A stretch of 64,000 nt of DNA from CALKAL01 sp051846895. Its GTDB lineage: Bacteria; Bacillota; Bacilli; Bacillales; Alkalibacillaceae. A model generated the notes under the pieces. The model did no database searches and was not told the DNA's origin. It saw nothing but the letters and a program-made list of their open reading frames with translations. The translations under genes were made by a program, and so were the position numbers. Shown one piece after another: positions 9,502-17,509 of the stretch. The DNA is taken from positions 1 to 64,000 of the forward strand of contig JBPYCQ010000013.1 of NCBI GenBank assembly GCA_051846895.1, read 5' to 3'. Numbering within the stretch: position 1 is the stretch's first letter; every line of letters starts with the position of its first letter.

Positions 9502-10447
9502 CGTAGTACTTCTGAGCTCCTGGGTGTACAGGAATTGACATACCATCAAGCGCTGAATCTAAAGTTAAATCATAACCACGGTCATGTGCATTCTGCATAG
9601 CATCTAAGTTTTCAAAGATAGCTTTTGTCATTTCATATACTTGTTCTTCTGACAAATCATCTCTTACTACTAACATAGCTTGTACTGCTACTGTTGTCGC
9701 TGTACTATCGAAATTCTCATAATCATCAGCAGTTAAATCAACTCTTACATAGTAAGGGTATTTTTCAATAATTTTATCTACCATATCGTCATTAATGCTT
9801 ACAATACGAACGTCAGCACTTGCCGCTAACTCTTGGATACTACCAGTTGGAGTACCAGCAGTTACGAATGCTGCATCAATGTTACCATCTTGTAAGTTAG
9901 TAGATGCATCACCGAATCCCATCCACTCTTCGTTAATATCATCGTAAGTAATTCCGTGTACTTCTAAAATTTGTTTAGCGTTAGCTTCTGTACCTGAACC
10001 AACATCACCAACAGCTACACGTTTACCTACTAAATCTTCAACCGTTTTAATTCCACTATCAGCTAAAGTTACGATTTGGATTGTTTCAGGGTAGATGGTA
10101 AATACACCTTGGAATCCGTCAACAACCTCTTCAAACATATTAATTCCTTCATGTGCATAATATGCAATATCGTTTTGAAGTAAAGCAAATTCTGCTTCAC
10201 CATCATTTAGCTCATTCGCATTAGAAACTGATGCACCACTAGCAATTCCGTTAGCTGTAACACCATCAACATTTTCAGTAATAATGTCAGCCATTGCTAC
10301 ACCAAGTGGGAAATAAACACCCGCTTCCCCTCCAGTTAGAATTGTGACGTCCTTAACCTCTCCATCACCTGATTTGTCGCTACCACAAGCAGCTAAAACC
10401 ATTCCAGAAAGTAAAAGAACAGCTAAAAATAATCCTAGCTTCTTCAT
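9491..10447 (-). CDS. TAXI-family TRAP transporter solute-binding lipoprotein
   Basis: Lipoprotein of 318 residues: signal peptide with lipobox LAAC (Cys20), then the TAXI domain. The opening TILTGGEAGVYFPLG and the region VGDVGSGTEANAKQILE are hallmark patterns of the TAXI (TRAP-associated extracytoplasmic immunogenic) family. Later motifs include NLQDGNIDAAFVTAGTP and SIPVHPGAQKYY. The mature protein is strongly acidic, as expected for a surface protein in a halophile or alkaliphile (inference). It binds substrate outside the membrane and hands it to the fused permease. It is first in its operon, behind a promoter with a probable CcpA site, and is followed by a terminator inside the next gene. 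Confidence 0.93.
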   Translation of the reverse strand: MKKLGLFLAVLLLSGMVLAACGSDKSGDGEVKDVTILTGGEAGVYFPLGVAMADIITENVDGVTANGIASGASVSNANELNDGEAEFALLQNDIAYYAHEGINMFEEVVDGFQGVFTIYPETIQIVTLADSGIKTVEDLVGKRVAVGDVGSGTEANAKQILEVHGITYDDINEEWMGFGDASTNLQDGNIDAAFVTAGTPTGSIQELAASADVRIVSINDDMVDKIIEKYPYYVRVDLTADDYENFDSTATTVAVQAMLVVRDDLSEEQVYEMTKAIFENLDAMQNAHDRGYDLTLDSALDGMSIPVHPGAQKYYDEQ

Positions 10448-10513
10448 AAAAAAATCCCCCCATATTAAAATTTTATGATTCGCTTTAAATATGTTATTTC
10501 TAGTTGTTTATCT

Positions 10514-10541
10514 ATTATACTAAAAAATGTAACCGATTGCA
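10514..10541 (-). promoter_or_regulatory. Promoter with probable CcpA (cre) site for the TAXI-TRAP operon
   Basis: Minus strand: TATAAT at 10514-10519, spacer 16, weak -35 TGCAAT at 10536-10541. The 14-mer TGTAACCGATTGCA (10528-10541, plus strand) matches the catabolite-response consensus TGWAANCGNTNWCA at all but one position and covers the -35 box, so CcpA binding would repress. Inference from motif only. Confidence 0.6.
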
Positions 10542-10624
10542 TTATATAATTTTAATAGGGTTGTTTCAAGTCAGAAGTTACTTGTGAGAATGATTAACTA
10601 GCTTTATAAGGTCCATTCGCGTAT

Positions 10625-10729
10625 GTTTGAGCACTTGCACCCCATGTTTGAGTAATTACGCCCTAGGTTTGAGCACTTGTACCCCATGTTTGAGCACTCG
10701 CGACTCAACTTTGAGCACTCACTCATCAA
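10625..10729. repeat. Five-copy 21-bp intergenic tandem repeat
   Basis: Five head-to-tail units of exactly 21 bp starting GTTTGAGCACTTGCACCCCAT; units 1 and 3 differ at one base, unit 2 is most diverged, and units 4-5 drift at the 3' half. The TTTGAG core is in all five. It lies in the 498-bp gap between the TAXI operon promoter and the Bce permease. The unit is two helical turns long. No open frame of note covers it. Confidence 0.9.
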
Positions 10730-10795
10730 ATAGTATCGACAGAATATTAATTAGGTAGATTTCAAGTCAATCGCAATTTATTTACAAATATATTT

Positions 10796-10828
10796 AAAAA
10801 GACTCTTCTCACCGAAGTGAAAAGAGTC
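10796..10828 (-). terminator. Terminator after the Bce-type permease gene
   Basis: Minus strand: GACTCTTTTCAC pairs with GTGAGAAGAGTC around TTCG, followed by TTTTTAAA. It ends the bceAB-like transcript. Between this and the gene end at 10946 lies an AT-rich stretch with a weak CTATTATAATAG palindrome. Confidence 0.85.
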
Positions 10829-10945
10829 TTGAGAATCGAAGAATATTTTTTAATGATGGATACTTATTATAGTAAAGCACCTGCTAATACAAAAAGTATT
10901 ATGATTCTATTATAATAGACAAAAGAATTTAAGAGTTAAGATTAC

Positions 10946-12958
10946 CTAGATTACTATCTCTTTTAAAAATTTCCTTGTTGCATAGAAGTAGTAAATGGTT
11001 TGCAAGAGTAGATATAAACCACCAATGGTTAGAAAGTTTACCATTAGGATAGGTTTAGACATGATACCTCCACTATCTTGAACAATCGTTATAATATATA
11101 TAGCGCTTAATATAATTCCAATAGTTGGTGCAAAAAAGAACATAATTCTTAGCTCTTTTGTAACCATCTTTTTTACCTCTTTTTTTGTAATTCCTATCTT
11201 ATATAACTTTCGATATTTTATTTTTTCCTGATCAATATCCGTTAATAAATTCAAGTATACTAGAATAAACGTCGCAAAGAAAAATAAGATACTTAAAAAT
11301 GTGGATACAAAAAATATTAATCCGCCATCTATTCTATTCTTATTGTATTCATTTATTTTTGAAACGGGCTCTAACAACTCCCTTTCAGTGTATGGAGAAA
11401 ATTGTCCTATGGGATACTCGTTAATATTAGGAGTTAATTGATTTTTGGCATGTAATATTTTCTTTAATTCATTAACCGCTTCAGATGAGTGTTTCCAGTT
11501 GGTTATATCTAGCCAATGTACCTCAGCAGTATAAACATCTAAGTTATTTTTTAGCATCTCATAATCTTTTCCATTCACTAAAATAATATCATTATTAAAA
11601 TAACGAAAACGATAATCAAATATCGGTTCTATAACAATGTCCTGTAAATCTAACGAGATGTTTCCCTCTCCATTGTAAAAATTAAACCCTTCTGTATAAT
11701 CCCTGTTTTCCTCAGAAGTAGGAGAACTAATCAAATAAATATAGTGTCCTTCACTAATATGAAGCTGCTTTTTTGAAAGTTTATTAAAACTTTCTACCGG
11801 CATAAACGTATACCTATACATAAAGTTCCATCCGGGGTGAAAATCGAAGTAATCCAAAGTTTCTATAAGATGATGCTCAAGTATTTCATGATTGTAATTA
11901 TTAAATGTCTCAGAAAGTTCATCTAATGAGATATTATTTTTTGTTTCCGTTTGAACAAAAGCTACATCGTACGGAAGTTCTTCTGCTATATCCTCAGCAC
12001 TAGAGTAAAAGTTTAAGGTTAAGGTACTATAAAAAATAGTCACCATTGCCATAATAATAATGAGCATAAATGTTGATTTAAGTTGTTTAAACTTAAAGTC
12101 AATGCTTGTTAATGTTAAAAGTTTACGATAATAGATGCTCGGGTACTTTTTAGTGTATTTAAGCAAAAAATTACCAAAATGGGAAACAGCTAAATATAAA
12201 CCAAGGAAAAGACTAATTGTACAAAAAATAAAGAGTGTGCCTTCCCCTAACTCATATAGATGATTAAATATTGTCTGATCTAGGTTAAATTTCTTTTCAT
12301 AAGTAAATGTATATAAAGTTAACATTGAAAATAAAGTAATTACTATTCCCACTACTCCCAAAATCGGATTCTTAATGGACTTACTATCAGATATACGATC
12401 CCACTTCATGATTTTCACTAGTTCATTGATCTTCATCTTGAACAAGGATTTACCTATCGCAACGATAAAAACAATGAGAAATATCCCAATTGTATAAAGA
12501 AACATCTTTCCATTGAGATAAAAGGGAATATCCGTTATCCCCACATTGCTCATTAAAACAAGAAAGAATAAACGTGAAAATACAATTCCTGATAAAAGTC
12601 CTGTAGCAATAGATACCAGTGCAATCCCTACATTTTCAATAAATATTAATTTTATAAGATCACTAGTAGACATTCCTAACGTCATAAATAAACCAAATTC
12701 TTTTTTCCTTCTTTTAATAAAAATTGAGTGAGCATAACTAATAAAGAATACTGTAAAAATGAGTAATGCTATCGCTGGGATCATTAGCATTTCGTTTATT
12801 CCGTGCTGAAATTGTGGATGATCAATAATTTTATCGTTGAAAAAGACCGTTGAAAACATAAAGAAAACCATGACAGTAAAACTGTTGCATAAAAAATAAA
12901 AGATATATTTCTTTTTATTTACTTTTGCCATTTTCCACGCAAGTTGTTCAAATGTCAT
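10946..12958 (-). CDS. Bce-type ABC transporter permease (FtsX domain)
   Basis: Membrane protein of 670 residues with the BceB architecture: ten predicted membrane segments with a large extracellular domain of roughly 200 residues between segments 7 and 8 (about residues 310-515). An FtsX-like domain occurs near residues 60-185 (with RRKKEFGLFMTLGMS) and again near the C-terminus (KYRKLYKIGITKKEVKKM). In B. subtilis such permeases sense and remove peptide antibiotics such as bacitracin from lipid II-cycle targets and signal to a partner kinase. It overlaps the ATPase gene by 11 bp and has a strong GGAGGGGGAA ribosome binding site. The peptide recognised cannot be predicted; PsdB and YxdM are alternative orthologues. 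Confidence 0.9.
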   Translation of the reverse strand: MTFEQLAWKMAKVNKKKYIFYFLCNSFTVMVFFMFSTVFFNDKIIDHPQFQHGINEMLMIPAIALLIFTVFFISYAHSIFIKRRKKEFGLFMTLGMSTSDLIKLIFIENVGIALVSIATGLLSGIVFSRLFFLVLMSNVGITDIPFYLNGKMFLYTIGIFLIVFIVAIGKSLFKMKINELVKIMKWDRISDSKSIKNPILGVVGIVITLFSMLTLYTFTYEKKFNLDQTIFNHLYELGEGTLFIFCTISLFLGLYLAVSHFGNFLLKYTKKYPSIYYRKLLTLTSIDFKFKQLKSTFMLIIIMAMVTIFYSTLTLNFYSSAEDIAEELPYDVAFVQTETKNNISLDELSETFNNYNHEILEHHLIETLDYFDFHPGWNFMYRYTFMPVESFNKLSKKQLHISEGHYIYLISSPTSEENRDYTEGFNFYNGEGNISLDLQDIVIEPIFDYRFRYFNNDIILVNGKDYEMLKNNLDVYTAEVHWLDITNWKHSSEAVNELKKILHAKNQLTPNINEYPIGQFSPYTERELLEPVSKINEYNKNRIDGGLIFFVSTFLSILFFFATFILVYLNLLTDIDQEKIKYRKLYKIGITKKEVKKMVTKELRIMFFFAPTIGIILSAIYIITIVQDSGGIMSKPILMVNFLTIGGLYLLLQTIYYFYATRKFLKEIVI

Positions 12959-13712
12959 AGGTTCCCCCTCCTAAAACCGCTAGACTATCCATTATTTGAT
13001 CTAAAAACTCATTCCTAGTTCCCTTCTTCACTATACGCGAATGAATTCTTCCATCTTTAATAAAGGTAACCTTATCACAATAGCTTGCAGCAAACACATC
13101 ATGAGTAACAACTAAAACAGTTGTTTGAAATTCTGTTACTATTTTCTCAAAGCATTCCAAAATTGCCGCAGTTGATTTAGAGTCTAAATTTCCAGTTGGT
13201 TCATCCGCCAATACAATGTCTGGTTCATTTACAAGCGCCCTACTAACTGCTACTCTTTGTTGCTGACCTCCAGATATTTGATAAGGGTATTTATTAGCTA
13301 TATCTTTAATCCTAAATAAGTTCATCAGCTCTTGTGCCTTCTTTTCCATATAGGAAGCAGACTTCTTCTCTAAAATCATAGGTAACATTATATTTTCTTT
13401 GACAGTTAGGCTATCTAACAAATTAAACTCCTGAAATACAAATCCTAGTCGTCTTCTGCGAAATAGTGCAAGTTCATCACCGTTCATATTACTTATTTCA
13501 TCCCCAGAAATAATGACTTCTCCAGAAGTAGGTTTATCAATTCCACTTAACAAATTCAATAAGGTTGTTTTACCACTTCCCGATGGACCCATAATTGCAA
13601 GAAAATCTCCTTTATTAATTGAAAGACTGACACCATCTAAAGCTCTTGTAGAACCTGCCTCTCCTTCATCACCATATAACCTAACTAAATGATTCGCTCG
13701 TAATATATCCAT
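12948..13712 (-). CDS. Bce-type ABC transporter ATP-binding protein
   Basis: ABC ATPase of 254 residues in the MacB/LolD/BceA group. Walker A GPSGSGKTTLLNLL, the signature ISGGQQQRVAVSRAL, Walker B IVLADEPTGNLDSKS and the switch His in VVTHD are all present. The start is the ATG at 13712, seven bases after AGGAGG; the open frame runs back to 13757 but those codons overlap the ribosome binding site and probable promoter. It partners with the permease just downstream. A terminator lies between it and the upstream kinase gene, so it needs its own promoter; a weak pair (TTAAGA, 17 bp, TATATA on the minus strand, about 13740-13768) is possible. Confidence 0.93.
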   Translation of the reverse strand: MDILRANHLVRLYGDEGEAGSTRALDGVSLSINKGDFLAIMGPSGSGKTTLLNLLSGIDKPTSGEVIISGDEISNMNGDELALFRRRRLGFVFQEFNLLDSLTVKENIMLPMILEKKSASYMEKKAQELMNLFRIKDIANKYPYQISGGQQQRVAVSRALVNEPDIVLADEPTGNLDSKSTAAILECFEKIVTEFQTTVLVVTHDVFAASYCDKVTFIKDGRIHSRIVKKGTRNEFLDQIMDSLAVLGGGTYDI

Positions 13713-13770
13713 GTTCATCCCTCCTAAAGAAACAGTAATATATATAACCAATGCCATCCATCGTCTTAAC

Positions 13771-13797
13771 TAAAAAAACCTTACAATTTTGTAAGGT
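13771..13797 (-). terminator. Terminator overlapping the 3' end of the Bce-type kinase gene
   Basis: Minus strand: ACCTTAC, loop AAAATT, GTAAGGT, then seven T. The first arm and loop overlap the last codons of the kinase gene, and the stem ends just after its stop. It separates the regulator genes from the transporter genes, as expected if only the transporter is induced by the regulator. Confidence 0.8.
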
Positions 13798-14797
13798 ATG
13801 TTACTTGGACCTCTGTCCCCTTTGACACTTCTGATTGAATCGTTAACGTGTGTCCTAGATTTTCTGAAATTTTTTTACAAAGATATAAACCAATTCCAGA
13901 TGAGTTTCGGAATCGTCTTCCATTTTCCCCAGTAAAAAACAGTTCAAATACACGGTCAATATCGTATTTTGGAATTCCTACTCCTTTATCTATTATTGAT
14001 AATGTAATATTTCCTTCTTCATTGACAATACGAAAGAATATCTTCTTACTCCCATCTTGGGCATAAGAGTATTTAATAGCATTTGATATAAGTTGATCCA
14101 ATAAGATTTCATTCCATTTTTCATCTGTAACTACAACAGCCGATTCTTCCTCAAACTCAATGGAAGGGTATAGCTGATTATAAATGAATTCATGCTTTCG
14201 ATTGTTAATGATTTTTCTTAAAGAACCAACCAGATCAATCGCTCGTGGTTCCAAGTCATTTTCAAAACTCTCCATCCTAATCATTGTTAATCCTTGTTCA
14301 ATACTTGTATGGAGTCGCTTGTTTTCTTGTTTTATTAGTTTTAATGCTTCTATAGAGGTCTCTTGATTAATCTCTTCTTTTTCAACTATTAATTCAATCA
14401 CAGATACTGGTGTTTTTAGATGATGCATCCAACGGGAGATAAAATAGTATCTTTCTTTATTTTGCTCTCTCATTTTATTATATCTTCCCGTATGTTCTCT
14501 TATATTTTTATTCAACAATCGTTGAAATGCTTTCTGTTCTTCCGTATGCGGCTCTATTTCCACAAATTGATTTTTCAACTTTTGCTCGATTGCTCGATTT
14601 ATTTGATAATAAATTAACCAGTCAATTACTAAATATAAAATTAATAAAAATATTCCAATGGATAGTGGGTAAAAAAACTCTTGGTTTCTTGACTCACTTA
14701 AGTGAAAAAAAGCAATGACGGAAACCATATTTATAATATAAAAGCAAATTAGTAAGGCCCTGTCTTTTATAAATTTATTTAATATTTTTCTACACAT
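13781..14797 (-). CDS. Intramembrane-sensing histidine kinase, BceS type
   Basis: Kinase of 338 residues with two membrane segments near the N-terminus (about 13-32 and 43-64) and almost no extracellular loop, the mark of BceS-type kinases that take their signal from the partner permease. The dimerisation box contains SRWMHHLKTPVSV with the phosphorylated His near residue 124; the ATPase domain has NAIKYS (N-box), IDKGVGIPKYD (G1) and GIGLYLCKKI (G2). It starts three bases after the response-regulator stop and shares its transcript. The C-terminal codons overlap a terminator. A BceS, PsdS or YxdK identity cannot be chosen from sequence alone. Confidence 0.92.
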   Translation of the reverse strand: MCRKILNKFIKDRALLICFYIINMVSVIAFFHLSESRNQEFFYPLSIGIFLLILYLVIDWLIYYQINRAIEQKLKNQFVEIEPHTEEQKAFQRLLNKNIREHTGRYNKMREQNKERYYFISRWMHHLKTPVSVIELIVEKEEINQETSIEALKLIKQENKRLHTSIEQGLTMIRMESFENDLEPRAIDLVGSLRKIINNRKHEFIYNQLYPSIEFEEESAVVVTDEKWNEILLDQLISNAIKYSYAQDGSKKIFFRIVNEEGNITLSIIDKGVGIPKYDIDRVFELFFTGENGRRFRNSSGIGLYLCKKISENLGHTLTIQSEVSKGTEVQVTYLTKL

Positions 14798-14799
14798 GA

Positions 14800-15504
14800 T
14801 TAATCCCTCATGGGTGTAGGATTATAGAACATATAACCTACACCTCGTTTACTTTTTATAATGTCATCAAAACCCAATTTATAAAGTATACCCTTTATTC
14901 TGCTGATATTTACAGTCAATGTATTATCATCAACAAATGTGACGGTGTCCCATACTTCTTCTATTAGCTCCTCCCTAGAAACAAAATTATCATGATTATC
15001 CATTAATTTTTTCAACAACCTATATTCGTTTTTGCTAAGTTCAACTTTTTTCTCTCGATAGGTTAATGTAAGAGATTTGGTATCAATACAAAGTTCACCA
15101 ACACAAGTATTTATAGAATCATCCAGAGTTGAATATTCCCCGTAAACTCGTCTGATGCTTGCTTTAATCTTTGTGTGTAGCAATTCAAACGTAAAGGGTT
15201 TTGTTATATAATCGTCTGCTCCAAGCTCAATTGCCATAATCTGATCCAATTCTTGATTGCGAGCAGATATAATAATGATTGGAACATTAGACTTTTTTCT
15301 AAAACTTCTACTCAAAAAAAAGCCGTCATAATAAGGTAGATTTATATCTAGCAAAACCAAATCAGGCTTTATGTTTATAAACTCATCTACTAGACTAATA
15401 AAGTTTTTTGGTTTGTATACCTCATACCCGTAACGTTCTAAGTTTTCCTGAATTAGCTCACTTAACTGTAAATCATCTTCTATTAGCATAACTTTGTACC
15501 TCAT
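14800..15504 (-). CDS. OmpR-family response regulator, BceR type
   Basis: Regulator of 234 residues: receiver domain (1-120) with the acidic pair ED at 9-10, phosphorylated Asp53 in LVLLDINLPYYDG, the switch Ser in IIISA and Lys in ITKPF; then a winged-helix DNA-binding domain (about 130-230) with LSKNEYRLLKKLMDN and VDDNTLTVNISRIK. It pairs with the kinase directly downstream and is expected to activate the ATPase-permease genes in response to peptide antibiotics. The ATG at 15504 follows GAAGGGA. It ends the recognisable accessory block on this side. Confidence 0.92.
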   Translation of the reverse strand: MRYKVMLIEDDLQLSELIQENLERYGYEVYKPKNFISLVDEFINIKPDLVLLDINLPYYDGFFLSRSFRKKSNVPIIIISARNQELDQIMAIELGADDYITKPFTFELLHTKIKASIRRVYGEYSTLDDSINTCVGELCIDTKSLTLTYREKKVELSKNEYRLLKKLMDNHDNFVSREELIEEVWDTVTFVDDNTLTVNISRIKGILYKLGFDDIIKSKRGVGYMFYNPTPMRD

Positions 15505-15967
15505 GATATATCCCTTCTTTATTGCTATCTATTTATTCAAGGGATTCAGGGATTCTTAACTTATTTATCCTACAATCCCTCATAACCAACTCAGTATGAA
15601 CTGTTTTCCAGTGAAAAGTAGAGTTCAATTTCACTAAAACCCCTGAAGGTAAAAACAGTATAGGAGGTACTGGAAACGAAATAAGTATAAAAACTATGAG
15701 ACAACTTCTGGCTACGACTGAATTTGGTACGAAATGGCGGGAATTTCACCTATTTACATGTCATAATAATACTCACCCGCAGTAGATAGCGTTTCTCCTA
15801 TTTCTTTTGATGTACCTCCATATCCTGCTCTTTAAGGGAGTGATACACAGTAAATATCTTGAAGAAAAAAGGGAACCAGTCAACCCTTTTAATTATATCC
15901 TTTTTCTTTCAGGCTTGTAAAATTGTTAAGCTATTTACTACTAAGTGATCGTGATTTCGATATCTAG
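15505..15967. other. 463-bp intergenic stretch upstream of the Bce regulator
   Basis: No gene recognised. It should contain the promoter of the regulator-kinase pair; a short direct repeat (GGGATTC, twice, at 15540-15556) is close to where one would lie. A loose inverted repeat (GTTTTCCAGT at 15602-15612 and ACTGGAAAC at 15671-15680) surrounds an AT-rich stretch. Base composition is uneven, and the segment adjoins integrase and RadC remnants, so it may be decayed mobile DNA. Confidence 0.5.
15863..15890 (-). terminator. Probable terminator downstream of the RadC/rpsI scar
   Basis: AAAAGGG pairs with CCCTTTT around a 10-nt loop; on the minus strand a TTTTTTCTTC run follows. It could stop transcripts coming from rpsI through the remnant genes. 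Confidence 0.55.
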
Positions 15968-16172
15968 TTATTTTCTAGAATCGACCAATTTACTTGTAAT
16001 GTCAATATCATCCATCGGCTTAATATCATCACTTGGATGCTGATGTGCAACAATGACACTTGCTGCAATATTATGTATTGCTAATTTAAAAACCTTACGC
16101 GGATGAACAAGAGAGGCATTAAGCGAACCGACATGACAACGATGAACTGCGATAACATTATTTAGAGTTAGA
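15968..16172 (-). pseudogene. RadC/JAB-domain remnant
   Basis: The minus strand encodes about 66 residues that match the middle of RadC (MPN/JAB domain): LNNVIAVHRCHVGSLNASL, VHPRKVFKLAIHN, then VIVAHQHPSDDIKPMDDID. The N-terminal HhH region and the last third are missing. The JAMM pattern is damaged: HPSGD has become HPSDD and the Ser before the last acidic pair is Met. RadC copies are common on mobile elements. The longer open frame reaching 16576 is only antisense of the neighbouring remnant and rpsI. I call it a decayed fragment. Confidence 0.75.
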
Positions 16173-16176
16173 TGGA

Positions 16177-16431
16177 TATGCAAGTGAACGTCAATATTCC
16201 GAGCTATTAGCCGAATTATTAACGGAATTAAACACCAAAAAAACGACTTTTCATGGTATAAGGGATACGCACGCATCATTTTTATTTGCTCAAAATATAG
16301 ATATTGCATATGTTTCAAAACGATTAGGGCTAATAAATATTCAAACAACACAAAATTATTATCTGGAATTAATGCCAGAAAAAAAGCACCAGCAAGATGC
16401 CGATGCTTTAAATCTGTTAAGTGCTTTATGA
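16177..16431 (+). pseudogene. Tyrosine recombinase (phage/ICE integrase) C-terminal remnant
   Basis: The plus strand encodes 84 residues of an integrase catalytic domain, ending in TGA: TTFHGIRDTHASFLFAQ carries the HxxR box, IAYVSKRLGLINIQTT the third-motif region, and NYYLELMPEKK the nucleophile Tyr. The canonical HGLRHTHAS is HGIRDTHAS, and the conserved His of RLGH is Leu. No N-terminal half is present; the frame has a stop at 16153-16155, inside the segment that also encodes the RadC remnant on the other strand. There is no start codon with a ribosome binding site. It marks an old insertion event beside rpsI. Confidence 0.85.
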
Positions 16432-16474
16432 GGTTCAGTTTGATTTGAACCAACTTGAGCCAAAAAAGCCCTGT

Positions 16475-16496
16475 AAACATTGATATATCAATGTTT
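16475..16496 (-). terminator. Palindrome after rpsI, possible terminator
   Basis: A perfect 22-bp palindrome, half-site AAACATTGATA, directly after the rpsI stop. On the minus strand the next T-run (CTTTTTTGG) is about seven bases further on, so termination is plausible but not certain. Confidence 0.45.
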
Positions 16497-16499
16497 CTA

Positions 16500-16892
16500 T
16501 TAACGTTTCGAGAACTGTGGTGCACGACGAGCGCCTTTAAGACCGTATTTTTTACGTTCTTTCGCTCTTGCATCACGTGTAAGTAATCCTGCGCGTTTTA
16601 ATACTGAACGATATTCTGGGTCAGCTTCTAATAGTGCACGAGCAATTCCTAAACGGATTGCACCTGCTTGACCAGTAAATCCTCCACCATTAACTTTTGC
16701 TAGAACGTCATAGTTCCCAACATTTTCAGTTGCTTCTAAAGGTTGGTTAATAACTAGACGAAGTGTTTCATGTGGGAAGTAATCTTCCGCATCAATATTA
16801 TTTACAACGACTTTTCCATTACCAGGAACAAGTCGAACACGTGCTACAGAGCTTTTACGACGGCCAGTTCCGTAATATTGTACTTGTGCCAA
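16500..16892 (-). CDS. rpsI: 30S ribosomal protein S9
   Basis: S9 of 130 residues with the family opening AQVQYYGTGRRKSSVARVRL, the central GGGFTGQAGAIRLGIARAL and the basic tail ending in QFSKR, whose terminal Arg contacts P-site tRNA. The start is TTG at 16892, with GGAGG eight bases upstream. It forms the rplM-rpsI operon. Integrase and RadC scars lie just beyond it, where B. subtilis continues toward cwlD. Confidence 0.98.
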   Translation of the reverse strand: MAQVQYYGTGRRKSSVARVRLVPGNGKVVVNNIDAEDYFPHETLRLVINQPLEATENVGNYDVLAKVNGGGFTGQAGAIRLGIARALLEADPEYRSVLKRAGLLTRDARAKERKKYGLKGARRAPQFSKR

Positions 16893-16913
16893 AGTGATAA
16901 ACCTCCTTCTTCA

Positions 16914-17351
16914 TTAACCGCGAAGTTCGTAAACTTCTGGTTTTTGTGCATGATGCTTATGATCAGCGCCACGATATACGAAAAGCTTTTTCGCCATTTT
17001 ACGACCAAGCTTGTTTTTCGGTAGCATACCTTGAACAGCTAACTCAAGCATTCTTTCAGGATATTTCGTACGCATTTCATTAGCCGTACGTTCTTTCAAA
17101 CCTCCTGGGTGATTTGAGTGACGGTAATAAATTTTGTTTTGTAATTTATTTCCAGTTAAATGAACTTTATCAGCGTTAATGATGATAACATAATCACCAG
17201 TATCTACGTGTGGTGTGTAAGTTGGTTTGTTCTTACCACGAAGGATTGAAGCCACTTCAGACGATAAACGGCCAAGTGTTTGTCCTTCTGCATCAACTAC
17301 ATACCATTTACGCTCAACGTTGTTTTCATTCGCCATGAAAGTTGTGCGCAT
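16914..17351 (-). CDS. rplM: 50S ribosomal protein L13
   Basis: L13 of 145 residues with the Bacillus-type N-terminus MRTTFMANENNVERKW and motifs GRLSSEVASILRGK, YTPHVDTGDYVIIINA, YYRHSNHPGG and GMLPKNKLGR. It binds 23S rRNA early in 50S assembly. It has its own promoter and leader hairpin (separate entries) and lies 22 bp before rpsI. In B. subtilis truA lies directly upstream; here an eleven-gene purine operon intervenes. Confidence 0.98.
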   Translation of the reverse strand: MRTTFMANENNVERKWYVVDAEGQTLGRLSSEVASILRGKNKPTYTPHVDTGDYVIIINADKVHLTGNKLQNKIYYRHSNHPGGLKERTANEMRTKYPERMLELAVQGMLPKNKLGRKMAKKLFVYRGADHKHHAQKPEVYELRG

Positions 17352-17398
17352 TGTTTTCCCTCCTATTTAAATCCGATATTACGAACATTTTTTATCTT

Positions 17399-17430
17399 TA
17401 ACACGATATTCCGGGGCTAATCGTGAGTTA
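17399..17430 (-). ncRNA. Probable L13 (rplM) mRNA leader structure
   Basis: In the 5' UTR of rplM the minus strand can fold TAACTCACGA with TCGTGTTA around a CCCCGG-containing loop, resembling the L13 leader known in Bacillales, where L13 is thought to repress its own operon. I assign it by position and hairpin only. Confidence 0.6.
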
Positions 17431-17452
17431 ATGATAAAATGCCATAAATAAT

Positions 17453-17480
17453 ATTATAATATCTATCGGCTATATGTCAA
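17453..17480 (-). promoter_or_regulatory. Promoter of rplM-rpsI
   Basis: Near-consensus sigma-A promoter on the minus strand: TTGACA (17475-17480), spacer 16, TATAAT (17453-17458). It lies 30 bases past the folD stop with no terminator in between, so purine-operon readthrough into rplM is possible. Confidence 0.8.
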
Positions 17481-17509
17481 GGAAAATCCCAATACAATAC
17501 TTATATTTT

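Noticed and set aside
10625..10729. Possible CRISPR array
   Set aside because: Units are head-to-tail with no spacers, too short, and no cas genes are near.
6627..16431. Intact prophage or ICE
   Set aside because: No structural, replication, transfer or intact integrase genes; only two decayed fragments at one edge.
15968..16576. A single 202-residue minus-strand gene
   Set aside because: Only the last third looks like protein (RadC remnant). The first part is antisense of the integrase remnant and of rpsI.
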